6,537 nucleotides of DNA from an uncultured Cytophagaceae bacterium (lineage in GTDB: Bacteria > Bacteroidota > Bacteroidia > Cytophagales > Spirosomataceae). Location of the stretch: positions 1 through 6,537 of the forward strand of contig CAILUB010000312.1 in assembly GCA_903837305.1 (NCBI GenBank), written 5' to 3'. Positions 1-5,091 of the stretch are shown here, piece by piece (positions within the stretch are counted from its first letter, which is position 1; each line of letters begins with the position of its first letter). The notes beneath the pieces were generated by a model. It worked only from the letters and a program-made list of their open reading frames with translations, did not search any database and was not told the DNA's origin. Made by a program: the position numbers and the translations under genes.

Positions 1-426
1 TTTGATAAGCATCCACAAAAAGCTAAGAATGTAGCAAAATCATATATCTTAAACAATGATATAGATGGTGCTAAAATATGTATTGATGCATTCCCCCAAA
101 AAGAAGTTCATGATACAATTTCAGTTGTCAAGGATTCCTTGATAGTTGAAAGGATTACAGATACCATTTTTAATTGGTTGACTGAAACAAAGTATGTAGA
201 TAGGGAGCGTATAAGGAAAATATTGATACCATGCAAGGATTCAATAAAAATAATTACTAATACAGTATTTGATAAGAAATATGAGGTTTTATATAGTGGA
301 ACACAGTTCCAATTAGATAGAATTAAAGAAGAAAAAGATAAAATTAGCAAATATCTAAAATATACATGGATTGGAATAGGTGCGTTTCTGCTTCTAATAT
401 TTATTTTCAATAAATTATTCAGATGA
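1..426 (+). CDS. Tail-anchored membrane protein of unknown function, 5'-truncated
   Basis: The frame is open from the first base of the window to the TGA at 424-426, giving at least 141 residues, so the true start lies outside the window. The visible part is mostly charged and helical, with many Lys, Asp, Glu and Ile. It ends in a clear hydrophobic segment at about visible residues 121-136 (YTWIGIGAFLLLIFIF), followed by a short basic tail (NKLFR). This is the layout of a C-terminally anchored membrane protein with its body in the cytoplasm. No catalytic motif or known family is recognised. A TTG at 139 could serve as a start, but nothing favours it: the reading frame and its polar, helical composition continue upstream without a break. 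The stop overlaps the next start (ATGA, 423-426), so it is probably translationally coupled to the exonuclease. That it is a real gene is fairly certain; its function is unknown. Confidence 0.75.
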   Translation, partial: FDKHPQKAKNVAKSYILNNDIDGAKICIDAFPQKEVHDTISVVKDSLIVERITDTIFNWLTETKYVDRERIRKILIPCKDSIKIITNTVFDKKYEVLYSGTQFQLDRIKEEKDKISKYLKYTWIGIGAFLLLIFIFNKLFR

Positions 427-1151
427 CAAAAAGAAAACGTTTATTCTTCGACATTGAAACTTCCCCAAACATAGGGTTATTTTGGGAAGCTGGATATAAG
501 AAGAATATTGATAGTAGCAATATTATCAAGGAAAGAGCCATTATATGTATCTGCTATAAATGGGAGGAGGAAAGGGAGGTTTATTCGCTACAATGGGATT
601 CAAAGCAAAATGATAGGGCAATGCTCCTCAAATTCATTGAGGTGGCAAATGTAGCTACCGAGTTGGTAGGCCATAATGGTGATAAGTTTGACCTTGCTTG
701 GATTAGGACCAGGTGCTTATTTCATAGCATTTCGATGTTCCCTACATACCAAACCATTGATACACTTAAAATAGCTAGAAATAAGTTTAGATTCAACTCA
801 AATAAACTTAATTATATAGCAGATTATTTAGGCTTTGGGCAGAAGATAAAAACTACCTTTGGACTTTGGAAAGATATTCTTTTAAACAAGGATAAAAAGG
901 CTATGGAAGATATGATTAAATATTGCAAGAAAGACGTAATTTTATTAGAGAAGGTCTTTTCTGCATTAAATAAACATACAGAGAGTAAAACGCATTACGG
1001 GGTGATTTTTGGAGCTGATAGAGGAAGTTGCCCAGAGTGTGGTAGCGATGATTTGGTACGCTACAATGCACGCGTAATGGCTTCAGGGATACGGAGAATT
1101 CAATATAAGTGTAAAACGTGTAATAAGTTCCACAGTAAAACAGATAAATGA
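423..1151 (+). CDS. DnaQ/PolB-like 3'-5' exonuclease (RNase H fold) with C-terminal zinc ribbon
   Basis: This 242-residue protein shows the three exonuclease motifs of the DEDD superfamily. Exo I is FFDIETS near the N terminus (D10, E12). Exo II is GHNGDKFD at 83-90 (D90). Exo III is YCKKDV at 167-172 (Y167, D171), which points to the DEDDy subtype. An IDTLKIAR segment at 112-119 is also typical of PolB-type and YprB-like RNase H-fold nucleases. The family removes nucleotides from 3' ends using two metal ions. After the nuclease domain comes a probable zinc ribbon with CPEC at 203-206 and CKTC at 230-233, which may bind DNA or a partner. There is no polymerase domain, so this is a stand-alone exonuclease. 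Its start overlaps the upstream stop by 4 nt and its stop overlaps the next start in the same way, placing it mid-operon. A trimming or recombination role is inferred. The family call is firm; the substrate is not known. Confidence 0.88.
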   Translation: MTKRKRLFFDIETSPNIGLFWEAGYKKNIDSSNIIKERAIICICYKWEEEREVYSLQWDSKQNDRAMLLKFIEVANVATELVGHNGDKFDLAWIRTRCLFHSISMFPTYQTIDTLKIARNKFRFNSNKLNYIADYLGFGQKIKTTFGLWKDILLNKDKKAMEDMIKYCKKDVILLEKVFSALNKHTESKTHYGVIFGADRGSCPECGSDDLVRYNARVMASGIRRIQYKCKTCNKFHSKTDK

Positions 1152-1423
1152 AACGGATTAAGATAAAATATCGTAAATTGGGGAAGGAAAAGGCTTGGGG
1201 ACTAGCTGATCTCGGTGAATATACTATTGAGATTGATTCTACGCTTAAGTTTAAGAAGAAATTGGAAATTATAATCCATGAATCGCTCCATATACTTTTC
1301 CCAGAATTAACAGAAGAAGAAGTAATTACAAATAGTATTATACTTACGAACACCTTATGGCATGAGAAGTACCGAATAGTCGAAATGGGCGATTCCCATC
1401 CAATGCAAGACGGAACGAAATAG
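1148..1423 (+). CDS. HExxH-motif mini-protein, putative zincin-like metallopeptidase
   Basis: This 91-residue protein has a basic, beta-rich N terminus (KRIKIKYRKLG) and then an IIIHESLHILFPE segment at 41-53. The HESLH at 44-48 matches the zincin HExxH signature: two His zinc ligands and a catalytic Glu (H44, E45, H48). The acidic LTEEEV stretch at 55-60 offers Glu residues that could be a third ligand. ImmA/IrrE- and SprT-like phage proteins have a similar order, but this one is shorter than typical members, and no substrate-binding domain is visible. The order 'HExxH, acidic helix, LW' recurs, from memory, in small uncharacterised phage proteins. Its ATG overlaps the TGA of the exonuclease gene, and it is the last gene before a strong terminator. 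Real peptidase activity is inferred from the motif only; it could be a structural zinc protein. Confidence 0.65.
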   Translation: MKRIKIKYRKLGKEKAWGLADLGEYTIEIDSTLKFKKKLEIIIHESLHILFPELTEEEVITNSIILTNTLWHEKYRIVEMGDSHPMQDGTK

Positions 1424-1443
1424 TTTTTTTCATGTGGTTTGTT

Positions 1444-1476
1444 AAGCCTTTATGTATCTACATAGAGGCTTTTTTT
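1444..1476 (+). terminator. Strong rho-independent terminator
   Basis: Two arms, 1444-1456 (AAGCCTTTATGTA) and 1459-1471 (TACATAGAGGCTT), form a 13-bp stem with one G-U pair. The loop is very tight, so the innermost pair is probably open. The stem runs straight into seven T (1470-1476). It lies 21 nt after the stop of the HExxH gene and closes the first operon. The opposite strand lacks a T-tract on the matching side, so it should act only on + strand transcripts. Confidence 0.9.
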
Positions 1477-1506
1477 ATGGGTAAAATAAATAAATCTTTA
1501 ATAATA

Positions 1507-1539
1507 TTTGTTTATATCAGAATTAAATTATAATCTTTG
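1507..1539 (+). promoter_or_regulatory. Bacteroidota-type housekeeping promoter for the regulator operon
   Basis: TTTG at 1507-1510 could be the -33 element, followed after 21 nt by AATCTTTG at 1532-1539. The latter is one base off the TAnnTTTG -7 consensus of Bacteroides and Flavobacterium primary sigma factors. Transcription would start around 1545, leaving a short A-rich leader (AAACAAATCAAATC) before the ATG at 1562. No Shine-Dalgarno sequence is seen, as is usual in this phylum. The position right after a strong terminator supports the call. Confidence 0.6.
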
Positions 1540-1561
1540 CAAACACTAAACAAATCAAATC

Positions 1562-1729
1562 ATGGACAACATTAAAGAACTAAGAATCGAAAAAGGCCTG
1601 ACCCAAGAGAAACTGGCACAACTAACTGGATTTACAACCGTAACAATCAATCGTGCAGAAAGAACGGGTAAGATGAGATTAAGCACCTACTTTACTATTG
1701 TCAACAAATTAAAAGAATACCAGCCATGA
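1562..1729 (+). CDS. Small Cro/XRE-like helix-turn-helix regulator
   Basis: An ATG at 1562 opens a 55-codon frame ending at TGA 1727-1729. The product is almost only a helix-turn-helix domain of the Cro/C1 (HTH_3) type: IKELRIEKGLTQEKLAQLTG (residues 4-23) covers helix 1 and helix 2, and FTTVTINRAER (24-34) the turn and recognition helix. The LTQEKLAQ and INRAE positions are typical of this fold. There is no dimerisation or cleavage domain, so it is more like Cro than a CI repressor. It is the first gene after a promoter and may well bind its own promoter region, though no clear operator was identified. It overlaps the next gene by ATGA (1726-1729), which suggests translational coupling. The family is confident; the target is unknown. 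Confidence 0.85.
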   Translation: MDNIKELRIEKGLTQEKLAQLTGFTTVTINRAERTGKMRLSTYFTIVNKLKEYQP

Positions 1730-2058
1730 TTTATATATCAATTACATTTGCAGTCATTGGTGCATTTTTAATGCTTACTTCTTTTAATGAGAGTATGGAA
1801 GAACAAAAAGAAAAGAAATTAAGGAAATATGAAGTTCCAATAGAGTTTTGGGATGATTATAATCATATCTTATATTTGATTCAAAATCTAAATAATAAAA
1901 ACCAATCTCGTGTTCAGTATATGATAGATGATCTAATTTATAAATATGCTGATATGCTTGAATACAAAGTATTTCTTGAAAAGATTTCTGACATAATAGA
2001 ATTATTTGAACGCAAAAAAAAGTCTTTATCACTTATATCTCAATCACAATTAAACTAA
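1726..2058 (+). CDS. Small N-terminally anchored membrane protein of unknown function
   Basis: This 110-residue protein starts with a hydrophobic segment (residues 2-19, IYISITFAVIGAFLMLTS) that can span the membrane. It is followed by an acidic then basic stretch (ESMEEQKEKKLRK) and about 75 residues of predicted helix rich in Tyr, Ile, Leu, Asp and Lys. The large part is probably cytoplasmic if the charged residues after the segment hold it inside. No known family or catalytic motif is recognised. The start overlaps the regulator stop by 4 nt, so the two are probably made together. Six bases separate it from the SSB-like gene. The initial hydrophobic stretch could also be an uncleaved signal anchor. 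It might modulate the regulator or the envelope, but nothing in the sequence decides this. Confidence 0.7.
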   Translation: MIYISITFAVIGAFLMLTSFNESMEEQKEKKLRKYEVPIEFWDDYNHILYLIQNLNNKNQSRVQYMIDDLIYKYADMLEYKVFLEKISDIIELFERKKKSLSLISQSQLN

Positions 2059-2063
2059 AACAA

Positions 2064-2645
2064 ATGGGACTAAACAACAGTCAACAAGGAGTAGTTTTTC
2101 TTGCCATATCAAATGGCAAAATCGTAAGACAGTTCAAAGAGAAAACAGAGAAATCAGTTTCTCGTGTTAACAAAGTAGGTCGTGAAGTTCATGAAGAATT
2201 TTATGATTCTCTTACTGGGTTCTTAAAAGACATCACTACCAAAGAATCCGAGTATGGTAAATTTTGGGTAGTAAAGATGGAAGCTGAAGGTAAATTATTC
2301 CAAATAGAATTTAACTATTCTGGAGGTTATGCAACTTCATTTCTTAAAGCACTTCCAAATGTAGCATTAAGTACATCCTTTACAATTTCTCCAAAGTTAA
2401 CTATCGATGGGGATAAGAAGAAGTCAGTTCTTTTTATTAACCAACATGGTGCTGGAGTTAAGCATTATTTTACAAGGGACACCCCCAATGGTATGCCTGA
2501 CTTGAATAAAATCAAGGTTAAAGGCAAGGATACTTGGGATGATTCCGACAGAATGGAATTCCTCGAAAACTATGTTAAGGATAGCATTATCCCTAACATC
2601 AAATCACAACTTAGTGATGTAACTGAAGAAGAAACACCTTTTTAG
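2064..2645 (+). CDS. Phage single-stranded DNA-binding protein (putative)
   Basis: This 193-residue protein has a beta-strand-rich middle with alternating aromatic and polar residues (YGKFWVVKME at 64-73, KLFQIEFNYSGG at 77-88, KSVLFINQHG at 120-129) that would fit an OB fold. It ends in an acidic tail with a terminal aromatic residue (DVTEEETPF, 185-193). An acidic C-terminal tip ending in Pro-Phe is the hallmark of bacterial SSB and T7 gp2.5-like proteins, where it recruits partners. From memory, proteins with this start (MGLNNS) and a conserved YFTR..NG.P.L segment (135-147 here) are common in Bacteroidota phages next to recombination genes. It would coat single-stranded DNA during phage replication or recombination. 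The ATG follows an A-rich leader (AAACTAAAACAA) with no Shine-Dalgarno. The function is inferred from the tail and neighbours, since the OB fold is not provable by eye. Confidence 0.65.
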   Translation: MGLNNSQQGVVFLAISNGKIVRQFKEKTEKSVSRVNKVGREVHEEFYDSLTGFLKDITTKESEYGKFWVVKMEAEGKLFQIEFNYSGGYATSFLKALPNVALSTSFTISPKLTIDGDKKKSVLFINQHGAGVKHYFTRDTPNGMPDLNKIKVKGKDTWDDSDRMEFLENYVKDSIIPNIKSQLSDVTEEETPF

Positions 2646-2646
2646 G

Positions 2647-2679
2647 TTTTGGGTTTGACTCCGAATGTTTCTACATTTG
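2647..2679 (+). promoter_or_regulatory. Bacteroidota-type promoter before the PD-(D/E)XK nuclease gene
   Basis: TTTTG at 2647-2651 (-33) is followed after 20 nt by TACATTTG at 2672-2679, a perfect match to TAnnTTTG. The start point would be near 2686, about 38 nt before the ATG at 2724. The -7 box is exactly framed by an inverted pair, GTTTC (2667-2671) and GAAAC (2680-2684), which could be an operator. It also overlaps a terminator-like hairpin. Confidence 0.65.
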
Positions 2680-2690
2680 GAAACTTTTTT
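2660..2690 (+). terminator. Possible terminator after the SSB-like gene, overlapping a promoter
   Basis: CCGAATGT (2661-2668) and ACATTTGG (2673-2680) pair into an 8-bp stem with one G-T pair and a TTCT loop; T2660 and A2681 can extend it. Four nucleotides later comes a run of six T (2685-2690). The stem is only moderately stable and the T-tract is offset, so termination would be weak or partial. It lies 15 nt after the SSB stop. Confidence 0.4.
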
Positions 2691-2723
2691 ACTACTTTAT
2701 TTTTAACTTTAACTCTTACTAAA

Positions 2724-3470
2724 ATGCAAAAAAAATTCAACTTAGACTTAGACAAAGGAAGGATAGAATTCATTGATTCACGTTTTTATAAAACACCAAA
2801 TGGCTTTGTTCCATCAGTTACCACTATTTTAGAAGCATTCCCAAAAGATGCATCGTACTTTAAATGGCTCAAAGATGTCGGTAAGGATGCTGATGAAATT
2901 CGTGACGAAGCTGGTCGTAGAGGGTCAATCGTTCACGAACTTACCGAGCAGTACGACATTGGCGAAGAATGCACATTTGTTTCCAAAAATGGAAACCCAC
3001 AATACAAGATGCTCGAATGGTCTATGTTTGAGCGATATGTAGATTTCTCTACAACACATAACCCAGAGATAATGGCTCTTGAGATGCACTTCGCATCTGA
3101 TGATAATGGCTACGCTGGTACACTTGATAGAATCATAAAACTTAATGGCAAATTCGTATTGCTTGACATCAAGACAAGTAATGCTATTTATCCTTCGTAT
3201 TGGTTACAATTAGCAGCCTATTATGCTCTATATTCAGAGGTTTATCCCGATCCAATCGATGAGGTTGCAATCTTATGGCTTAACGCTAAGACAAGAACAA
3301 ATGGCAAGAATGGTGCTATACAAGGTCATGGATGGCAGTTGATAACTAAGTCTATGGAGGAGTTAAAAGATGATTACACATTATTTTTAGCCACACATAA
3401 GCTATGGTTATCTATGAATAAAGACATCAAGCCAAAACAATTATCTTACCAAATAAGCCACAAAAAATGA
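2724..3470 (+). CDS. RecB-like PD-(D/E)XK exonuclease
   Basis: This 248-residue protein has the ordered motifs of the RecB/YqaJ-like branch of PD-(D/E)XK nucleases. These are RRGSIVHEL (66-73ff, H71), ALEMHF (118-123, E120), GYAGTLDRI (129-137, D135), LLDIKTS (146-152, D148, K150) and a QLAAYYALY helix (162-170) with the family Gln and Tyr. Metal ions bound by the acidic residues cut DNA, usually as an exonuclease. There is only one Cys (C83), so the Fe-S cluster of Cas4 and AddB is absent. I chose the ATG at 2724 over an in-frame TTG at 2649. The TTG lies in the -33 box of the promoter, and the added 25 residues (Thr- and Phe-rich) do not look like this family. It overlaps the MazG-like gene by ATGA and sits between SSB and a helicase, which suggests end resection for recombination. 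Confidence 0.85.
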   Translation: MQKKFNLDLDKGRIEFIDSRFYKTPNGFVPSVTTILEAFPKDASYFKWLKDVGKDADEIRDEAGRRGSIVHELTEQYDIGEECTFVSKNGNPQYKMLEWSMFERYVDFSTTHNPEIMALEMHFASDDNGYAGTLDRIIKLNGKFVLLDIKTSNAIYPSYWLQLAAYYALYSEVYPDPIDEVAILWLNAKTRTNGKNGAIQGHGWQLITKSMEELKDDYTLFLATHKLWLSMNKDIKPKQLSYQISHKK

Positions 3471-3715
3471 GTGATTCAATAGTACAAACCGTAATTCAAA
3501 ACTTCGAGAAGCGTTCCATCATCGGTTATCTTAAATATGGGACAAACCTGGACCGAGTAGATTTATCCTATATGCAATGGATTAACCACTTGCAAGAAGA
3601 ATTAATGGATGCCATACTTTACTTAGAAAAAATCAAACAAACCCAAAATGACACAACTTCGAGATTACCAGATAACGATAAGGGACAAAGCGGTCAAATT
3701 ACTTCAATCATGTAA
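3467..3715 (+). CDS. MazG-like nucleotide pyrophosphohydrolase (putative)
   Basis: This 82-residue protein has the layout of small phage all-alpha NTP pyrophosphohydrolases: a first helix (IVQTVIQNFEKRS), a KYGTNLDR loop (23-30), then a helix with HLQEELMDAILYLEKI (41-56). The EELMD at 44-48 gives the ExxxD/EExxD metal site typical of MazG-type enzymes. Members hydrolyse dNTPs or related nucleotides to monophosphates and pyrophosphate. Only one EExxD motif is seen and the protein is shorter than full MazG, so activity is not certain. The last 22 residues (from N61) are low-complexity (Asp, Gln, Ser, Thr) and lie in a 68-nt overlap with the helicase gene in another frame. The core fold therefore probably ends before the overlap. 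Its start overlaps the nuclease stop (ATGA, 3467-3470). Confidence 0.65.
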   Translation: MSDSIVQTVIQNFEKRSIIGYLKYGTNLDRVDLSYMQWINHLQEELMDAILYLEKIKQTQNDTTSRLPDNDKGQSGQITSIM

Positions 3716-4886
3716 GATAGCCTATTTGGCTATGGAGGTCAGGACTGGTAAGACATTAACGGCAATAGCAACTGCATATTGCTATGGAGCAAAAAACGTT
3801 TTATTTGTTACCAAGAAAAAAGCCATCACAGACATCATTATGCAAGGCAAAGAGATGGGATATGATTTAAACATATATATCATCAACTACGAGCAGTTGC
3901 ATAATGTGAAGGCAGAATACGATCTCATCATCATCGATGAAGCTCATGGCCTTGGTGCATTCCCAACACCATCAAAAAGAGCAAAGGAGCTTAAAAGAAT
4001 TTGCGAGAAAAAGCCTATCATTTATTTGAGCGGTACTCCAACCCCAGAATCCTATTCCCAAATTTACCATCAGTTTTGGGTGAGTTCGTTCTCCCCATTT
4101 AAAGAATGGCCTAGCTTTTATTCATGGGCGAAGGAATTCGTATATCTTAAGAAGAAATACGTATATAATCGTAGCATTAATGACTATTCCACAGCTAATT
4201 ACGAGAAGATTAAACCCATAACCGATGAACTCATGATTTCATTTACCCAAGAAGAAGCTGGATTTGAATCCCTTGTTCAGGAAGAAATTCATTACGTAAC
4301 GATGGAAGCAACGACTTACAAATTAGCTGACAAACTTAAAAAAGACAAGATTGCCATCAACCCACAAGGTGATATTGTCAAAGGAGATACAGCAGTTAAA
4401 TTGATGTCTAAAATGCATCAGGTTTATAGTGGATCGGTCATTATTGATGAGCCACATCGTACTGCTAAGTGCTTTGACTACTCAAAAGCTCTATTTATAG
4501 CTGAAAAGTTCAAGGGGAAGAAGATTGCCATCTTCTACAAGTTTATTGCTGAATTCTATGCCCTACAATGGGTATTTGGAAGTAAGTTAATACTTGAGCC
4601 ACATGAGTTTAATGAAGCTGGTAATGAGGCTGTATTCGCTTCTCAAATCGTTTCTGGGAGGGAAGGCATCAACCTATCTACGGCAGATGCTCTTATCTTT
4701 TATAACATTGACTTTTCAGCCGTTTCTTACTGGCAATCTAGGGCAAGAATCCAAACAAAGGATAGGCTAAAAGAAAGCAAAATTCATTGGATATTTGCAC
4801 TTAATGGCATCGAGGATAAGATACATAAAGCAGTTATGGACAAAAAAGATTATACTTTAAATCACTTTAAAAAAGACTTTTTATAA
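3648..4886 (+). CDS. SNF2-like superfamily 2 DNA helicase/translocase
   Basis: This 412-residue protein carries a full set of SF2 motifs. They are a Q-motif-like LRDYQ (4-8), Walker A EVRTGKT (30-36), DEAH box IIIDEAHG (94-101), motif III LSGTPTPES (127-135), motif V VSGREGINL (335-343) and motif VI YWQSRARIQ (361-369, arginine finger candidates R365 and R367). The SGTP and SxREGxNL/Q.RARI forms point to the SNF2-related branch found in phages. Such proteins use ATP to translocate on duplex DNA, remodelling or unwinding it during replication or recombination. Two RecA-like lobes are present, but no extra nuclease or DNA-binding domain is seen, so it is a compact member. The ATG at 3648 lies just before the Q-motif, so the start is well fixed even though it sits 68 nt inside the MazG-like gene. 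Confidence 0.9.
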   Translation: MTQLRDYQITIRDKAVKLLQSCKIAYLAMEVRTGKTLTAIATAYCYGAKNVLFVTKKKAITDIIMQGKEMGYDLNIYIINYEQLHNVKAEYDLIIIDEAHGLGAFPTPSKRAKELKRICEKKPIIYLSGTPTPESYSQIYHQFWVSSFSPFKEWPSFYSWAKEFVYLKKKYVYNRSINDYSTANYEKIKPITDELMISFTQEEAGFESLVQEEIHYVTMEATTYKLADKLKKDKIAINPQGDIVKGDTAVKLMSKMHQVYSGSVIIDEPHRTAKCFDYSKALFIAEKFKGKKIAIFYKFIAEFYALQWVFGSKLILEPHEFNEAGNEAVFASQIVSGREGINLSTADALIFYNIDFSAVSYWQSRARIQTKDRLKESKIHWIFALNGIEDKIHKAVMDKKDYTLNHFKKDFL

Positions 4887-4934
4887 AAGTAAAGTAATAA
4901 CTATACTAAAGTTTAGAAAAGTAAAGCAATAACT
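4885..4934 (+). repeat. 18-bp direct repeat pair flanking a small palindrome
   Basis: AAAAGTAAAGTAATAACT (4885-4902) recurs as AAAAGTAAAGCAATAACT (4917-4934), with 17 of 18 bases identical and a centre-to-centre distance of 32 bp, about three helical turns. Between them lies CTAAA-G-TTTAG (4906-4916), a small palindrome that abuts the second copy. The block begins at the last bases of the helicase stop and ends 16 nt before the next ATG. It fits a tandem operator or other protein-binding site. AT-rich composition raises the chance of coincidence, but the length and spacing argue for a real repeat. Confidence 0.7.
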
Positions 4935-4950
4935 TGACAAAAAAATAAAT

Positions 4951-5091
4951 ATGAACATCATAAAAGAAACATTATATATTATCTTACAGATTATTTATAT
5001 GGTTTTAATATCTGTTCCAGTAACCATTATTTTACTCATCGCAATCAATACAGTTGAATTATATAAACACATTAAAAATAGATTGAAATGA
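4951..5091 (+). CDS. 46-residue membrane peptide upstream of Dcm
   Basis: An ATG at 4951 opens a 46-codon frame ending at TGA 5089-5091. It is preceded by an A-rich leader (GACAAAAAAATAAAT), typical of starts here. The product has a short charged start (MNIIKE), one long hydrophobic segment at about 8-34 (YIILQIIYMVLISVPVTIIL and following) with a central Pro, and a basic C-terminal end (YKHIKNRLK). It is a single-pass membrane peptide, possibly with a kink at the Pro. The stop overlaps the methylase start by ATGA (5088-5091), the same junction used by other real gene pairs in this window, which is the main support for it being expressed. No family is recognised. A holin-like or regulatory role cannot be told from sequence alone. 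Confidence 0.65.
   Translation: MNIIKETLYIILQIIYMVLISVPVTIILLIAINTVELYKHIKNRLK

Noticed and set aside
139..426. A TTG-initiated 95-codon reading of the first gene
   Set aside because: The same frame is open to base 1 with similar helical, charged composition, so the gene is better treated as truncated by the window edge.
916..1353. 145-codon - strand ORF, and similar - strand ORFs at 108-410, 1784-2032, 5511-5729 and 5609-5812
   Set aside because: All lie opposite genes with clear motifs or good coding character. Their translations show no family features, as expected of antisense shadows in AT-rich DNA.
2649..2723. TTG start adding 25 residues to the RecB-like nuclease
   Set aside because: The TTG lies in the -33 box of a promoter whose start point falls downstream. 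The added residues are Thr/Phe-rich and unlike the family. The ATG at 2724 has an A-rich leader.
2848..3042. 64-codon + strand ORF inside the nuclease gene
   Set aside because: It overlaps the conserved PD-(D/E)XK N-terminal region in another frame and shows no motif or leader of its own.
2724..3470. Cas4-like CRISPR adaptation nuclease
   Set aside because: The PD-(D/E)XK motifs fit RecB-like nucleases in general, but only one Cys is present, so the four-Cys Fe-S cluster of Cas4 is missing. No repeats or cas genes are nearby.
4876..4890. ACTTTT-TAT-AAAAGT inverted repeat over the helicase stop, as a terminator
   Set aside because: The stem is entirely weak apart from one C-G pair, and no T-tract follows. 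It is likely chance in AT-rich DNA.
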